A stretch of DNA of 64,000 bases from Streptomyces griseicoloratus (GTDB taxonomy: Bacteria; Actinomycetota; Actinomycetes; Streptomycetales; Streptomycetaceae), in the NCBI RefSeq assembly GCF_014534645.1, contig NZ_JACVQF010000235.1, positions 186,001 through 250,000 on the forward strand, read 5' to 3'. The position numbers were made by a program, and so were the translations under genes. Positions within the stretch are counted from its first letter, which is position 1, and each line of letters begins with the position of its first letter. The notes under the pieces are model-generated. The model searched no databases. It saw nothing but the letters and a program-made list of their open reading frames with translations, and was not told where the DNA came from. Below are positions 50,421-59,083 of the stretch, piece by piece.

Positions 50421-50804
50421 ATGGCATGCCGCATCAGTGAACTGGTCATCGACGCAGCCGACCCCGACCGGCTCGCCGCATTCTGGAGCGAGGTCCTCGG
50501 CTACGTCGAACTCGGCCGGGAGGACGACGGAAGCATCGAGATCGGGCCGCCCGGCGTCGGCTTCGGCGGCCTGCAGCCCACCCTCGTCCTCAGCCCCAGC
50601 AGCGCCCCGCGCACCGGGAAGCTCCGGCTGCACATCGACGTCAACGCCACCGACCGCGACCAGGACGCCGAGCTGGAGCGGCTGCTCGCCCTCGGGGCCA
50701 AGCCCGTCGACGTCGGCCAGACCGGCGCCGAGAACTGGCACGTCCTGGCCGACCCGGAAGGCAACGAATTCTGCCTCCTGCACGCCCGGCTCGAACCCCG
50801 CTGA
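50421..50804 (+). CDS. VOC family protein (glyoxalase/bleomycin-resistance fold)
   Basis: A 127-residue single VOC domain: MACRISELVIDAADPDRLAAF, WSEVLGYVELGREDDG, KLRLHIDVNATDRD and WHVLADPEGNEFCLLH. The metal-binding-type residues His (LHIDV) and Glu (GNEFCLL) are present, as in many actinomycete glyoxalase-like proteins of unknown substrate. ATG 50421 is chosen because it gives the family's usual start; the frame is open upstream into the terminator and the previous gene. It stands alone, convergent with the amidase gene 21 bases later. Confidence 0.86.
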   Translation: MACRISELVIDAADPDRLAAFWSEVLGYVELGREDDGSIEIGPPGVGFGGLQPTLVLSPSSAPRTGKLRLHIDVNATDRDQDAELERLLALGAKPVDVGQTGAENWHVLADPEGNEFCLLHARLEPR

Positions 50805-50825
50805 CCACGTGCGCCCTGGTCCCCC

Positions 50826-52277
50826 TCAGTGGCGTGGGTGGTTGCCCGCCCACACCGTGGGGGTCCGGTCCGACCAGGGGCTCGCCTGTTCGAGTTGACC
50901 GGCGAGCCGGAAGAGACGGCCTTCGAGCCCGTAACCGGCAGCGAACTGCATACCGATCGGGAGACCCGTCCCGGCGTCGGCCGTCACGGGCACGGACATG
51001 GCGGGCGTGCCCGCCACGTTGAACGCCGTGGTGAACGGCGAGAGGTCGAACAGGCGGCGCAGCCAGCCGAGGCCGTCCAGCGCCTCCGCGCCCTCGGCAT
51101 GGGTGCCCAATGGCACGGGCAGCTCCGGCATGGTCGGGGTGAGCAGCATGTCGTGAGCGTCGAAGTACCGTGCCAGGCTTCGGGCGACCCGGTTCCGGAC
51201 CTCGAGCGCGGTGACGAACTGGGCGCCGCTGACCTGCTGCCCGTAGCGGTAGCTGGCGAGGGTGAGCGGTTCGAGGGTCGAGGAGTCGACGGGCCGGTCG
51301 AGGGCGGCAGCCAGCTCGTCGACCGAGGCCGTGAGATTGGCCGTCCACTGACGAGCGCCGGCCAGGACGAACTCCTCCCAGTCGACCCCGAGATCGACCT
51401 CGACCTCCTCCACCTGGTGGCCGAGGGATTCGAGCAGACGCACGGTGTGGGACAGGGCGTCGGCCACGGGGGCGGTGGTGCGGTGCCCGCCCCATGCGTG
51501 CGTGAGGACACCGATCCGCAGCGAGCCCGGGTCGCGCGTGACTTCCTCCGCGTACGGGCGGGACGGCTCCTGGGCGAAGTAGGGGTCACCCGGTTCCGGA
51601 CCGCGGATCTGGTCGAGCAGTACCGCACTGTCCCGTACGGTGCGGCTCACACTGCCCTGCACGGCCAGCCCGTTGAAGACCTCGTCGGCATAAGGACCCA
51701 TGGAGACCCGGCCACGGGTCGGCTTCAACCCGAAGAGGCCGTTGTAGGCGGCGGGGATGCGGATCGAGCCGGCGGCGTCGGTGGCGTGGGCGACCGGGAC
51801 CACCCCGGCGGCGACAGCCGCGCCCGCGCCCCCACTGGATCCGCCCGCGCTCCGCTCCAGGTCCCACGGGTTGCGGGTCGCGCCGTACAGCACCGGTTCC
51901 GTCGTGTTGCTGTAGGCCATCTCCGGTGTCGCGGTACGCCCGAAGGTCACGAGGCCGGCGCGACGGAAGCGCAGCATCAGGGAGGAGTCGGCGCGGGCGA
52001 CGTGGCCGGCCGCGAGACGGCTGCCCAGCTCCATGCGCCTCCCGGCCATGGAGACCCCGATGTCCTTGATCAGGAAGGGGACCCCGGCCAGCGGCGTGCG
52101 TCCGGGCTCGGGCGCGTCGTCGGCCGGCCATGTCTCCACGATGGCGTTGATCTGCGGATTGACCGCTTGCGCGGCCTCGCGTGCGGCTGTCTCCAGCTCG
52201 CCCGGGGTCACTTCGCCCTTGGCCACCAGCTCCGCGAGCCCGACCGCGTCGAAGCGCACGTACTCGGAAATTCTCAC
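50826..52277 (-). CDS. Amidase signature family hydrolase
   Basis: A 483-residue amidase. The Ser-cisSer-Lys machinery is visible: the lysine in [15 protein letters not shown], the glycine/serine-rich signature [18 protein letters not shown], and the nucleophile region [20 protein letters not shown]. The length and the N-terminal [20 protein letters not shown] fit bacterial amidases of broad substrate range rather than GatA. GTG 52277 is preferred because GGGAG lies 5-6 bases upstream; GTG 52283 is also possible. It is divergent from a tetR gene. Nested palindromes at 52300-52341 overlap its promoter, so TetR repression is likely. Confidence 0.88.
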   Translation of the reverse strand: MRISEYVRFDAVGLAELVAKGEVTPGELETAAREAAQAVNPQINAIVETWPADDAPEPGRTPLAGVPFLIKDIGVSMAGRRMELGSRLAAGHVARADSSLMLRFRRAGLVTFGRTATPEMAYSNTTEPVLYGATRNPWDLERSAGGSSGGAGAAVAAGVVPVAHATDAAGSIRIPAAYNGLFGLKPTRGRVSMGPYADEVFNGLAVQGSVSRTVRDSAVLLDQIRGPEPGDPYFAQEPSRPYAEEVTRDPGSLRIGVLTHAWGGHRTTAPVADALSHTVRLLESLGHQVEEVEVDLGVDWEEFVLAGARQWTANLTASVDELAAALDRPVDSSTLEPLTLASYRYGQQVSGAQFVTALEVRNRVARSLARYFDAHDMLLTPTMPELPVPLGTHAEGAEALDGLGWLRRLFDLSPFTTAFNVAGTPAMSVPVTADAGTGLPIGMQFAAGYGLEGRLFRLAGQLEQASPWSDRTPTVWAGNHPRH

Positions 52278-52299
52278 TCTCACTCCCAGCGCAAAGAAA

Positions 52300-52341
52300 G
52301 ATACCGTTGAGTTCCGGACGATACCCAACGGTATCGTCCGG
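52300..52341. promoter_or_regulatory. Nested palindromes between amidase and tetR genes
   Basis: GATACCGTTG (52300-52309) is perfectly repeated in inverted form as CAACGGTATC (52326-52335). Overlapping this, CCGGACGATACC (52314-52325) and GGTATCGTCCGG (52330-52341) form a perfect 12-base inverted repeat around CAAC. The arrangement gives several GGTATCG-type half-sites, suiting a TetR protein controlling both divergent genes. Confidence 0.72.
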
Positions 52342-52405
52342 GACGGACTGGTACCGTAGCAGGGGGTGAGAGGGCCCCGAACGGACCGGACGTCACGGAG
52401 TAGTC

Positions 52406-53032
52406 ATGGCATCGACCGCCGGAAGGCCCAGCAGGGTGGCGAAACTGCCGCCTCGTGAGCGCATCCTCGACGCGGCGGAAGAGCTCTTCCAGCGCGAGGG
52501 GATCCGGCGGGTGGGTGTCCAGGCGATCGCCGAGCGGGCCGAAACCACCAAAATGGCGATCTACCGGCACTTCGAGGCCAAGGACGCGCTGGTCGCGGAG
52601 TGGCTGCGGATCGTCGCCGCCGAATACCAGGCGGCCTTCGACCGGGTCGAGGCCGAACACCCCGGCCGGCCCAGGGAGCAGATCCTGGGCCTTGCCCGTT
52701 TCATCGCCGAGGGATTGCCGGCGATCTCGTACCGGGGCTGCCCCTTCATCAACTCCATCGCCGAGCTGCCCGACCGTTCGCATCCGGCGAGGCGGGTGAT
52801 CGAGGAGCACAAGGCCCACCAGACCCGCAGACTGGTCGGCATGTGCGCCGAGGCCGGGCTGCCCGACCCCGAGCAGGCCGCGGCCGAGATCACCTTCGTA
52901 CTCGAAGGTGCGCAGGTCAGCACGCAGAACGGAAGCATTGATCAGACGGGGGACCGGCTGATGAGGATCGTCGAGGGCATCGTGGACCGGCACCGCTCCG
53001 CCCCCGGTGCCCCTCGCACGACCACCGGCTGA
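52406..53032 (+). CDS. TetR-family transcriptional regulator
   Basis: The 208-residue product has the TetR helix-turn-helix (RERILDAAEELFQREGIRRV, then VQAIAERAETTKMAIYRHF) and a C-terminal ligand domain with ISYRGCPFINSIAELPDRSHP, a motif common in the YcdC/AefR-like group. It is divergent from the amidase gene, with nested palindromes at 52300-52341 about 65 bases before its start. It probably represses itself and the amidase. The inducer is unknown. Confidence 0.88.
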   Translation: MASTAGRPSRVAKLPPRERILDAAEELFQREGIRRVGVQAIAERAETTKMAIYRHFEAKDALVAEWLRIVAAEYQAAFDRVEAEHPGRPREQILGLARFIAEGLPAISYRGCPFINSIAELPDRSHPARRVIEEHKAHQTRRLVGMCAEAGLPDPEQAAAEITFVLEGAQVSTQNGSIDQTGDRLMRIVEGIVDRHRSAPGAPRTTTG

Positions 53033-53114
53033 CCGCGTCCCGCGCGTCGACTACGCCCTCTGCCGTCGGGGCGCCGCCGGGCCCAGGGGGACGGGTGCCT
53101 GCCTGCGGAGTCGT

Positions 53115-53717
53115 TCAGAGGGGATCGGGGTGATCGGGGCGGTAGCGGGCCCTGATGTGGACGCGTTCGCCCTGGGGGCCGAGGATGCTGAGGAATTCCA
53201 CGGAGTGTTCGTCGGCGTTGCCGAACCAGTGCGGGAGGTGGGTGTCGAACTCGGCGACTTCACCCTCGGCGAGGATGAAGTCCTTGTCGCCGAGCACGAC
53301 GCGCAGGCGGCCGCGCAGGACGTACAGCCAGTGATAGCCCTCGTGCGAGCGCGGGTCGGGTTCGCGGCCGTCGGTCAGGCCGGCGGGCAGGATGTGCTTG
53401 AACGCCTGCAACCCTCCGGGTTTGCGGGTCAGCGGCACGACGGTCATGCCGTTCCGGGTGAAGGGCCGCGGATGCACCCGGGGGTCGAGGTCGGCGGGAG
53501 CGCCGATCAGCTCGTCCACCGGGACCTGATAGACCCTCGCCAGGGGCAGCAGTAGTTCCAGGCCCGGCCTGCGGTGCCCCGACTCCAGCCGGGACAGAGT
53601 GCTGATCGGAATGCCGGTGGTCTCCGAGAGAGCGGTCAGGGTGATGCCGCGGCGACGGCGCAACGCGCGCAGCCGTGGCCCGACGGAGGCCAGCACCGCC
53701 TCGAGATCATCGCTCAC
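53115..53717 (-). CDS. XRE-family regulator with C-terminal cupin domain
   Basis: A 200-residue protein with an N-terminal XRE helix-turn-helix (LRALRRRRGITLTALSETTG, IPISTLSRLESGHRRPGLEL) and a C-terminal cupin (YHWLYVLRGRLRVVLGDKDF, LAEGEVAEFDTHLPHWFGNA). It has the same architecture as the hydroxyproline-cluster regulator but is clearly different in sequence. GTG 53717 gives the usual length; the frame extends to 54011, but that part is not protein-like. The perfect inverted repeat CTTTGCG-TTTTC-CGCAAAG at 53736-53754 lies 18 bases before the start and is the likely operator. No metabolic partner is adjacent, so the target pathway is unknown. Confidence 0.85.
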   Translation of the reverse strand: MSDDLEAVLASVGPRLRALRRRRGITLTALSETTGIPISTLSRLESGHRRPGLELLLPLARVYQVPVDELIGAPADLDPRVHPRPFTRNGMTVVPLTRKPGGLQAFKHILPAGLTDGREPDPRSHEGYHWLYVLRGRLRVVLGDKDFILAEGEVAEFDTHLPHWFGNADEHSVEFLSILGPQGERVHIRARYRPDHPDPL

Positions 53718-53735
53718 GTGTTCACTGTGCCTGTG

Positions 53736-53754
53736 CTTTGCGTTTTCCGCAAAG
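53736..53754. promoter_or_regulatory. Inverted repeat, likely XRE/cupin operator
   Basis: CTTTGCG and CGCAAAG are perfect 7-base arms around TTTTC, 18 bases before the start at 53717. Confidence 0.65.
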
Positions 53755-54119
53755 AGATTTGCCTGATCGCCGCCGTAGGCGCATCCGGCTCCGCCGGGCG
53801 CGTCAGTGGCCTGCCGCGCTTTTGAAGCAATCGATCCATAACTGCTTAACGGCTGGACGAGAGCGGGGCGAGCACGACGGCATGAGCGATCCAAACACGT
53901 GGCGAGCGGCGCGGCATGCCCGCTGACGTCGGAGTGCCGCCCTGAACTCGGGTCGGTTGCCCGCCTTGGGTGGGCAACCGACCCGGTCGCACCGCATCGA
54001 CCCCACGGCATGGTGCGGGCCCTTCACCATTCGCCCGTAATCCGCAGCAGCTAGGCGGCACACGGCGCGCAGCCGCGACCGTACACGTCCCGCTTCGCCC
54101 GTCGCCGAGCGCGCCGGCG
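53755..54119. other. Intergenic stretch with one strong hairpin
   Basis: No gene is supported in these 365 bases. The one notable feature is the perfect 14-base-pair hairpin at 53949-53985, probably the terminator of the GH84 gene. Confidence 0.5.
53949..53985 (-). terminator. Terminator hairpin after GH84 gene
   Basis: CGGGTCGGTTGCCC (53949-53962) pairs perfectly with GGGCAACCGACCCG (53972-53985) around a 9-base loop. It lies 135 bases past the GH84 stop. Confidence 0.6.
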
Positions 54120-56534
54120 TCAGGACGCGGGAGCTCCGTAGACGCCCATCTCGTAGATCGAATAGCCCCAGGTCGTCCGCCGCTCGACTCCCTGCATACG
54201 GACGTACTGCACGGCCTCGTCGGCGGTGAGCCGGACGACGTCGGTGCCGCAGCCGTCCGGGCGTTGTGCGGAGACGTCCCTCCAGTTCACACCGTCCCGG
54301 GAGGTCTGGACGGTGTACTCCGTCGCGCAGGCGCCCTCCCATGCGAGGGTCACCGCCGCGACCTTCGCGGGTGCGGCGAGCCTGACCTGCACCCACGCGT
54401 CGTCCGAGTAGCCCGATGCCCAGCGGGTGCCCATCAGACCGTCGTTGACGTGACGGGCGGCCAGCCGGTCGAGGTTCTGCTCCACGCTGGACGCGGACGC
54501 GGTGCCCTTCAGGGCCAGGTTCTCCCCGCCTCCTGCGGCGTCCCACAGCCGTAGCCGGACGTCGGCCTGGACGAGGAAGGAGTCGAGCACTCCGTCACCG
54601 ACCCTGGGCTGGGCCTTGCCCCAGGAGTTGCGCGGGGGGTCGACCCGCACGGCGCGGGCCCGCTGTTGCAGGTCATTCGATTCGGCCAGCAACCGGTCCG
54701 CCGTCTCCTTGTCCCCGCCCTGCCGTGCCGCGAGCGCGTCGAGCATCGTCACCATCGCCCTGCCCCACAACTCGGTGGCGTCCAGCCAGGGATCCGCGTC
54801 CACCGTGAAACCCGTCTCCACGGCTCCGCCGCGGATGGTGGCCGGTGCCCGTTCGACGGCGGTCGCGTAGGCGCGCAGGGCCCTGACGGCCCCGGTGCGG
54901 TTTCCGTCGTCCCATGAGGTCCAGAACTCCGCCACACGTCGGGCGAGTTCGGGCGCCTGGGGCTGCCAGGGGGTGGCGCCGAAGGTCGGGGCCAGGTGTT
55001 CGAGGTCGCCGAAGACGAGCAGGGCGTCGGTGGCCTCGCGGTCGCCGCCCGCGAGGTAGGCCATGGCACGCGGCCAGCTCGTCCTCGCGTCGTACGCGCG
55101 GTCGTTCCAGGTGAAGTCCGCGGTGCCGAAGACGGCGACCTTGCTGGCGTACGGCTGGTTCATGGGGTTGGCCACGATGCCGGAGAGATGTGCCGACAGG
55201 CCGGCCTCGCGCTTGTCGTACGGCGCGAGCAGCAGCCGCCCGCTGGTGTTGCCGAAGTCGTTGACCGGGTAGTTGTCCCAGACGAAGACCTTGCGGCCGA
55301 AGAGTGCCGACGCCTTGTCGGCCTCTTCGTTGCTGATCTTCGGCGGTACGACGTCCGTGCCGGTCCACATGACCTCGACCGCCGGGTCCAGGGTGCCCCG
55401 CAGGGTCTGCTTGTAGGCGGTGTCGGTGAGGTCGCCGTACTCGGTGGGCACCATCTGCAGCGGCTGTGCGCCCTCGTGGGTGGCGATGAAGGTGCGCTGC
55501 ACGTCGTTGAGCAGGTCGACCTGCGCCCTCGCGGCCGCTCCGCGACCGGGTTCGCCGAACGCCGACCTGTCGCTCTCGCAGTTCCAGCGGGTGTAGCTGA
55601 TGTCGTCGAGCGGTATGGAGAAGGCTCGGGTCCCCAGGTCGTACAGGGCCTGGAGCTTGGCCTTGAGGGCCTTGCGGTCGGCCGGATCGGAGTAGCAGAT
55701 CGACTCCCCGGGGGAGACGGCGAAGGTGAAACGCACGTGGTTCGCCGTGGCCCGTCTCACCAGCTCGCCCAGCTCCGCCAGCTTGTCCGCCGGGTAGGGC
55801 TCGCGCCACTTGCCCCGGTGGTAGGGGTCGTCCTTGGGCGCGTAGATGTAGGTGTTGGCCTTGACGTCGCCGTAGAAGTCCATCTGGTCCAGGCGCTCGG
55901 CGTGCGTCCACGGTTGCCCGTAGAAGCCCTCGATCGTGCCCCGCAGCGGCATCGACGGGAAGTCACTGATCTGCACGCCCGCCACTTTCCAGCCGTCGTC
56001 GCCCTGACGGGCGAACAGCTGGCGCAGGGTCTGCACGGCGTAGAACTGGCCCGCGGGGTCCTTGCCCGCGAGGGCGATCTGCGCGCCCTGCCTCCCTGCC
56101 GTGACGCGCAGGGCGTAGCCCTCGGCACGGTCCGGCACCTGTGTGTCCCCGAGTGCCGCCGCGATGTCGGCGCGCGTGGCGGGGCCGAGCCGCACGGTGA
56201 GCAGACCGGCGGCGGCCCTGGGTTGCTCGCCGGGGGAGACGATGTCCACCCGGTCGGCGCCGTGTGCCGTCAACTCCCGGACGAGGCGGGCGCGGGCGCC
56301 GGCGTCCGTGCCCTCGCCGGCCACGACGATCACCCTGCCGGTCACGACGGCGTCGCGACCCGCGGGGGTGAGGGACTGGGGGGTCGGTGAGACCGGCGGC
56401 AGCGTGGACACGGCGGGGGCCGCGGCATCCGTCGCCGCATCCGTCACGGCGGCGGCCGGCGGACTTCCGAGCGGCATGATGGCGATCGCGAAGCATGCGC
56501 CGGCGGTGGCGAGCGTACGGGTGCGTCTGTCCAT
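54120..56534 (-). CDS. Secreted beta-N-acetylglucosaminidase, GH84, with F5/8-type C domain
   Basis: The 804-residue precursor has a signal peptide (MDRRTRTLATAGACFAIAIM, cleavage near AAA). An N-terminal GH20b-like domain follows (VSPTPQSLTPAGRDAVV), then the GH84 barrel starting MPLRGTIEGFYGQPWTHAERL. The catalytic aspartate pair is Asp310-Asp311 (IPLDDISYTRW). The C-terminal 130 residues form a discoidin/F5-8 type C domain (LKGTASASSVEQNLDRLAAR, MQGVERRTTWGYSIYEMGVY), probably for carbohydrate binding. It should release N-acetylglucosamine from glycoproteins or chitin-like material outside the cell. A GGTCTAGACC core lies 87 bases upstream, fitting DasR control, which regulates amino-sugar genes in Streptomyces. 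Confidence 0.9.
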   Translation of the reverse strand: MDRRTRTLATAGACFAIAIMPLGSPPAAAVTDAATDAAAPAVSTLPPVSPTPQSLTPAGRDAVVTGRVIVVAGEGTDAGARARLVRELTAHGADRVDIVSPGEQPRAAAGLLTVRLGPATRADIAAALGDTQVPDRAEGYALRVTAGRQGAQIALAGKDPAGQFYAVQTLRQLFARQGDDGWKVAGVQISDFPSMPLRGTIEGFYGQPWTHAERLDQMDFYGDVKANTYIYAPKDDPYHRGKWREPYPADKLAELGELVRRATANHVRFTFAVSPGESICYSDPADRKALKAKLQALYDLGTRAFSIPLDDISYTRWNCESDRSAFGEPGRGAAARAQVDLLNDVQRTFIATHEGAQPLQMVPTEYGDLTDTAYKQTLRGTLDPAVEVMWTGTDVVPPKISNEEADKASALFGRKVFVWDNYPVNDFGNTSGRLLLAPYDKREAGLSAHLSGIVANPMNQPYASKVAVFGTADFTWNDRAYDARTSWPRAMAYLAGGDREATDALLVFGDLEHLAPTFGATPWQPQAPELARRVAEFWTSWDDGNRTGAVRALRAYATAVERAPATIRGGAVETGFTVDADPWLDATELWGRAMVTMLDALAARQGGDKETADRLLAESNDLQQRARAVRVDPPRNSWGKAQPRVGDGVLDSFLVQADVRLRLWDAAGGGENLALKGTASASSVEQNLDRLAARHVNDGLMGTRWASGYSDDAWVQVRLAAPAKVAAVTLAWEGACATEYTVQTSRDGVNWRDVSAQRPDGCGTDVVRLTADEAVQYVRMQGVERRTTWGYSIYEMGVYGAPAS

Positions 56535-56617
56535 GAGGCCTCCGTGTCAGGTACATACCATTACTGACTTCGCCAACTCATGATGATGAGACACGGCTTC
56601 ACGAGAGGTAAGGCCTC

Positions 56618-56633
56618 TGGGGTCTAGACCTCT
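56618..56633. promoter_or_regulatory. DasR-like element before the GH84 gene
   Basis: TGGGGTCTAGACCTCT contains the perfect 10-base palindrome GGTCTAGACC, identical to the core of the known dre consensus, and agrees with it at about 12 of 16 positions. It lies about 85 bases before the GlcNAcase start. Confidence 0.6.
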
Positions 56634-56679
56634 TCGCGGCTCGCCTTTACTCTGGCCAACGCGACCGCACCCGAACGCC

Positions 56680-57558
56680 CTAACCGGCCTCCGGTGTGGG
56701 ATACGTGAAGTCGTAGACGACGAAGTCGGTGACCCGGCGGTATCCGATGCGCTGGTAGAGGGCGTTGCTGGTGGGGTTGGCCGCGTTCGTGTACAGCACG
56801 ACCTCCTTGGCGCCCGCGGCCAGCGCGGCCCGGCTCACCTCGACCGTCACTGCGCCCGCGTAGCCGCGGCCGCGGAGATGGGCCGGGGTGTAGACGGGGT
56901 CCACTCGGGCCTGGCCGCCGACCATGGGGTTCACGCCCGCCATGGAGACGGGTGTGCCGTCCGGTGTCTCCCAGAACGTATAGCGCTTCTCGGCGAAACG
57001 TGTGCCGGCCCAGGATGCGGCGTCGATGGTGACGTCCTCCCCGACGTCCGAGGCGAACTCACGGCACCAGCGCATCAGGTGCTCATGGTCCTGCTCGCCC
57101 ACGAGACGACCCCGGCCCGCTGGGACCGGCTCCGGCGGGGTGAGTGTGCCCAGGCGGTACAGGTGGAGCCGAACGCGTGGCGTCGGCGTGGCGCCCGTGT
57201 GCCGCTGCCAGGCCTGTGCGAAGGCGGCGGCGGTGCTCTGGTCCGCGGTGACGGAGGGAAGGGAATGCCCCAGGGCGACCAGGTGGGCGGCGAGGGCATC
57301 GGCCTGCTGCGCGGTGAGCGAGGTGACGTTCAGGCCGCGGGACGGGAAGCGGTAGAACGTGGCGTGGACCTCGCCGTCCCGCTCCAGTCGCCCGAGGACG
57401 GGGAAGCGGCCGCCGTATGCGTCCGCCCCGAGTGTGCGCAGCTTGTCGGTCACCGACAACGGCGTGGTGTGGAGGGCGGGGCGTGAGCGCAGGAAGTCTC
57501 CGGCTCGGGCGAGAAAGTCTTCGACGTCTTCGGTGAGGTGCCAGTCATCCGGGCGCAT
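56680..57558 (-). CDS. GNAT-family N-acetyltransferase
   Basis: A 292-residue protein whose C-terminal 130 residues are a GNAT domain. The acetyl-CoA-binding motif is VYTPAHLRGRGYAGAVTVEVSRAAL, followed by VVLYTNAANPTSNALYQRIGY. The N-terminal half (LARAGDFLRSRPALHTTPLSV, VLGRLERDGEVHATFYR) is the longer form seen in many actinomycete members and may be a second, degenerate GNAT fold. The acceptor substrate is unknown. It runs toward the GH84 promoter but is separated by 145 bases holding the DasR-like site, so it is probably independent. Confidence 0.85.
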   Translation of the reverse strand: MRPDDWHLTEDVEDFLARAGDFLRSRPALHTTPLSVTDKLRTLGADAYGGRFPVLGRLERDGEVHATFYRFPSRGLNVTSLTAQQADALAAHLVALGHSLPSVTADQSTAAAFAQAWQRHTGATPTPRVRLHLYRLGTLTPPEPVPAGRGRLVGEQDHEHLMRWCREFASDVGEDVTIDAASWAGTRFAEKRYTFWETPDGTPVSMAGVNPMVGGQARVDPVYTPAHLRGRGYAGAVTVEVSRAALAAGAKEVVLYTNAANPTSNALYQRIGYRRVTDFVVYDFTYPTPEAG

Positions 57559-57667
57559 GGTTCATGATCCCCCACGCACTCGGCGCCGGGACCCCATGCG
57601 CGAAAACCGGTCGGCGTCATGCCTGTGCGGCCGGCAGGTGCTCGCCTGGCGTCGCACCTCGGGTGCC

Positions 57668-58948
57668 TCAGGTACGGATGGGGGCCGCCTCCGGGTCCGG
57701 CTGCGGAGCCGGTGTGCGGCGGGGCAGCAGGAGCGGTGTGGCCAGCAGGAGCAGGCCGGCCAGGCCGATGGCCGTGCGCGGGCCGAGCAGGCTGCCCAGC
57801 ACACCCCAGACGGCCGTGAGCAGTGCGGTCGAGGCCTTGGTCGTCACCGCCCAAGCGGTCAGTGTGCGGGTGACCCGGTCGCCCGCGGTGCGCTCGAGGC
57901 GACAGGTGGCGGAGACGGGGTTGAAGACCCCGCAGCAGAAGATGAGCCCGAACTCGACGCCCGTCACCAGCAGCAGCCCTCCGGTGCCGGGGCCCATGAG
58001 GGCCAGGCCGACGGGCCAGATCGCGCGCAGCGCGCCGGCCACGACCAGGACCCGGTGCTGCCCGAACCGCGTGACCAGCGGTCGGGCCAGCCGCGAGCCG
58101 AGCAACCCGGCAATGGAGGGCGCGGCGAAGGCGAGGCCGTACTGCCACGGTGCGAACCCGAGTCGGTCGAGCATCAGGACGGCCAGCAGCGGCTGCGCGG
58201 CCATCACCAGGCCGTTGAACAAGGCGGTGTTGAAGAACAGCGGACGCAGCGTCGCGTCGGTGAGGATGTACCGCCAGCCGTCGAGCAGGTCCCCGGGCCG
58301 CAAGCGCGCGGCCTCCCGAGCCTCGGGCCGCCGCTCGTGCCCGCCCGTCGCCCTGATGCCCAGGGCCGAGAGCAGATAGCTGACCGCGTCGGCCACCACC
58401 GTCGCCACCGGACCGAGGAGCCCGGTCGCCGCGCCGCCCAGCGGCGGCCCGATGATCGTGGTCGTCCAGGCCGTGGACTCGAACCGGGCATTGGCGACGA
58501 GCAGGTCCTCGGCCGGCAGCAGCGTCTTCAGATACGCGCCGGAGGCCGCGCGGAAGGTGATGTCGGCCGCCGCGACGACGGCCGAGACCAGTAGGAGCTG
58601 GAGGAAGGTGAGCACGCCGAGCGCGAAGGCGCCGGGGATCGTCAGCAGAGCCGCGCACCGCATCAGGTCCATCGCGATGAGCACCGGCCGCTTGCGGCGG
58701 AACTCCACCCACGGGCCGAGCGGCACCGCCACGGCCGCGCCCACCGCGGCCCCCACGGAGGAGAGCGCGGCGACCTCGGCCGGTCCGGCGTCCAGCACCT
58801 GGATGGCGATCAGCGGGAAGGCCCCGAAGGCGAGCCAGGTGCCGAGCGCGCTGGTTCCATGGGCGGCCCAGAGCCACCCGAACTGCCGCCCCAGCCGACG
58901 CCCCAGCCGACGCCCGAGCAGATGCCCCAGCCGGTCCCCGCTCTTCAT
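57668..58948 (-). CDS. MFS transporter (exporter-like)
   Basis: A 426-residue major facilitator with about twelve helices, of the MFS_3/enterobactin-exporter type. Helix 1 is FGWLWAAHGTSALGTWLAFGAFPLIAIQV and the loop between helices 2 and 3 has PLGPWVEFRRKRPVLIAMDLM. Later segments include GPPLGGAATGLLGPVATVVADAVS and GVFNPVSATCRLERT. Such proteins usually export drugs or siderophore-like molecules. The cytoplasmic start carries a basic repeat (GRRLGRRLGRQ), encoded by tandem CCCAGCCGACGC units near 58890-58920. It is divergent from a LysR gene with a 21-base palindrome between, so LysR control is likely. Confidence 0.87.
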   Translation of the reverse strand: MKSGDRLGHLLGRRLGRRLGRQFGWLWAAHGTSALGTWLAFGAFPLIAIQVLDAGPAEVAALSSVGAAVGAAVAVPLGPWVEFRRKRPVLIAMDLMRCAALLTIPGAFALGVLTFLQLLLVSAVVAAADITFRAASGAYLKTLLPAEDLLVANARFESTAWTTTIIGPPLGGAATGLLGPVATVVADAVSYLLSALGIRATGGHERRPEAREAARLRPGDLLDGWRYILTDATLRPLFFNTALFNGLVMAAQPLLAVLMLDRLGFAPWQYGLAFAAPSIAGLLGSRLARPLVTRFGQHRVLVVAGALRAIWPVGLALMGPGTGGLLLVTGVEFGLIFCCGVFNPVSATCRLERTAGDRVTRTLTAWAVTTKASTALLTAVWGVLGSLLGPRTAIGLAGLLLLATPLLLPRRTPAPQPDPEAAPIRT

Positions 58949-59047
58949 GCCCGACGCCCCTCGCTATTCGACTCGCACAACCGATCCGCGACCGGAGGCA
59001 TCAAAGCGAGCACCAAGACCGGGGATCAAACAACCACTTGGCCGTCA

Positions 59048-59068
59048 GCCACAACCATTGGTTGTGGC
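59048..59068. promoter_or_regulatory. 21-base palindrome between MFS and lysR genes
   Basis: GCCACAACCA (59048-59057) and TGGTTGTGGC (59059-59068) are perfect inverted arms around one T. A further half-site CAACCACTTGG begins at 59031. It lies 15 bases before the lysR start and suits binding by the LysR protein. Confidence 0.7.
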
Positions 59069-59083
59069 CGGTAGAGTGTCGGT

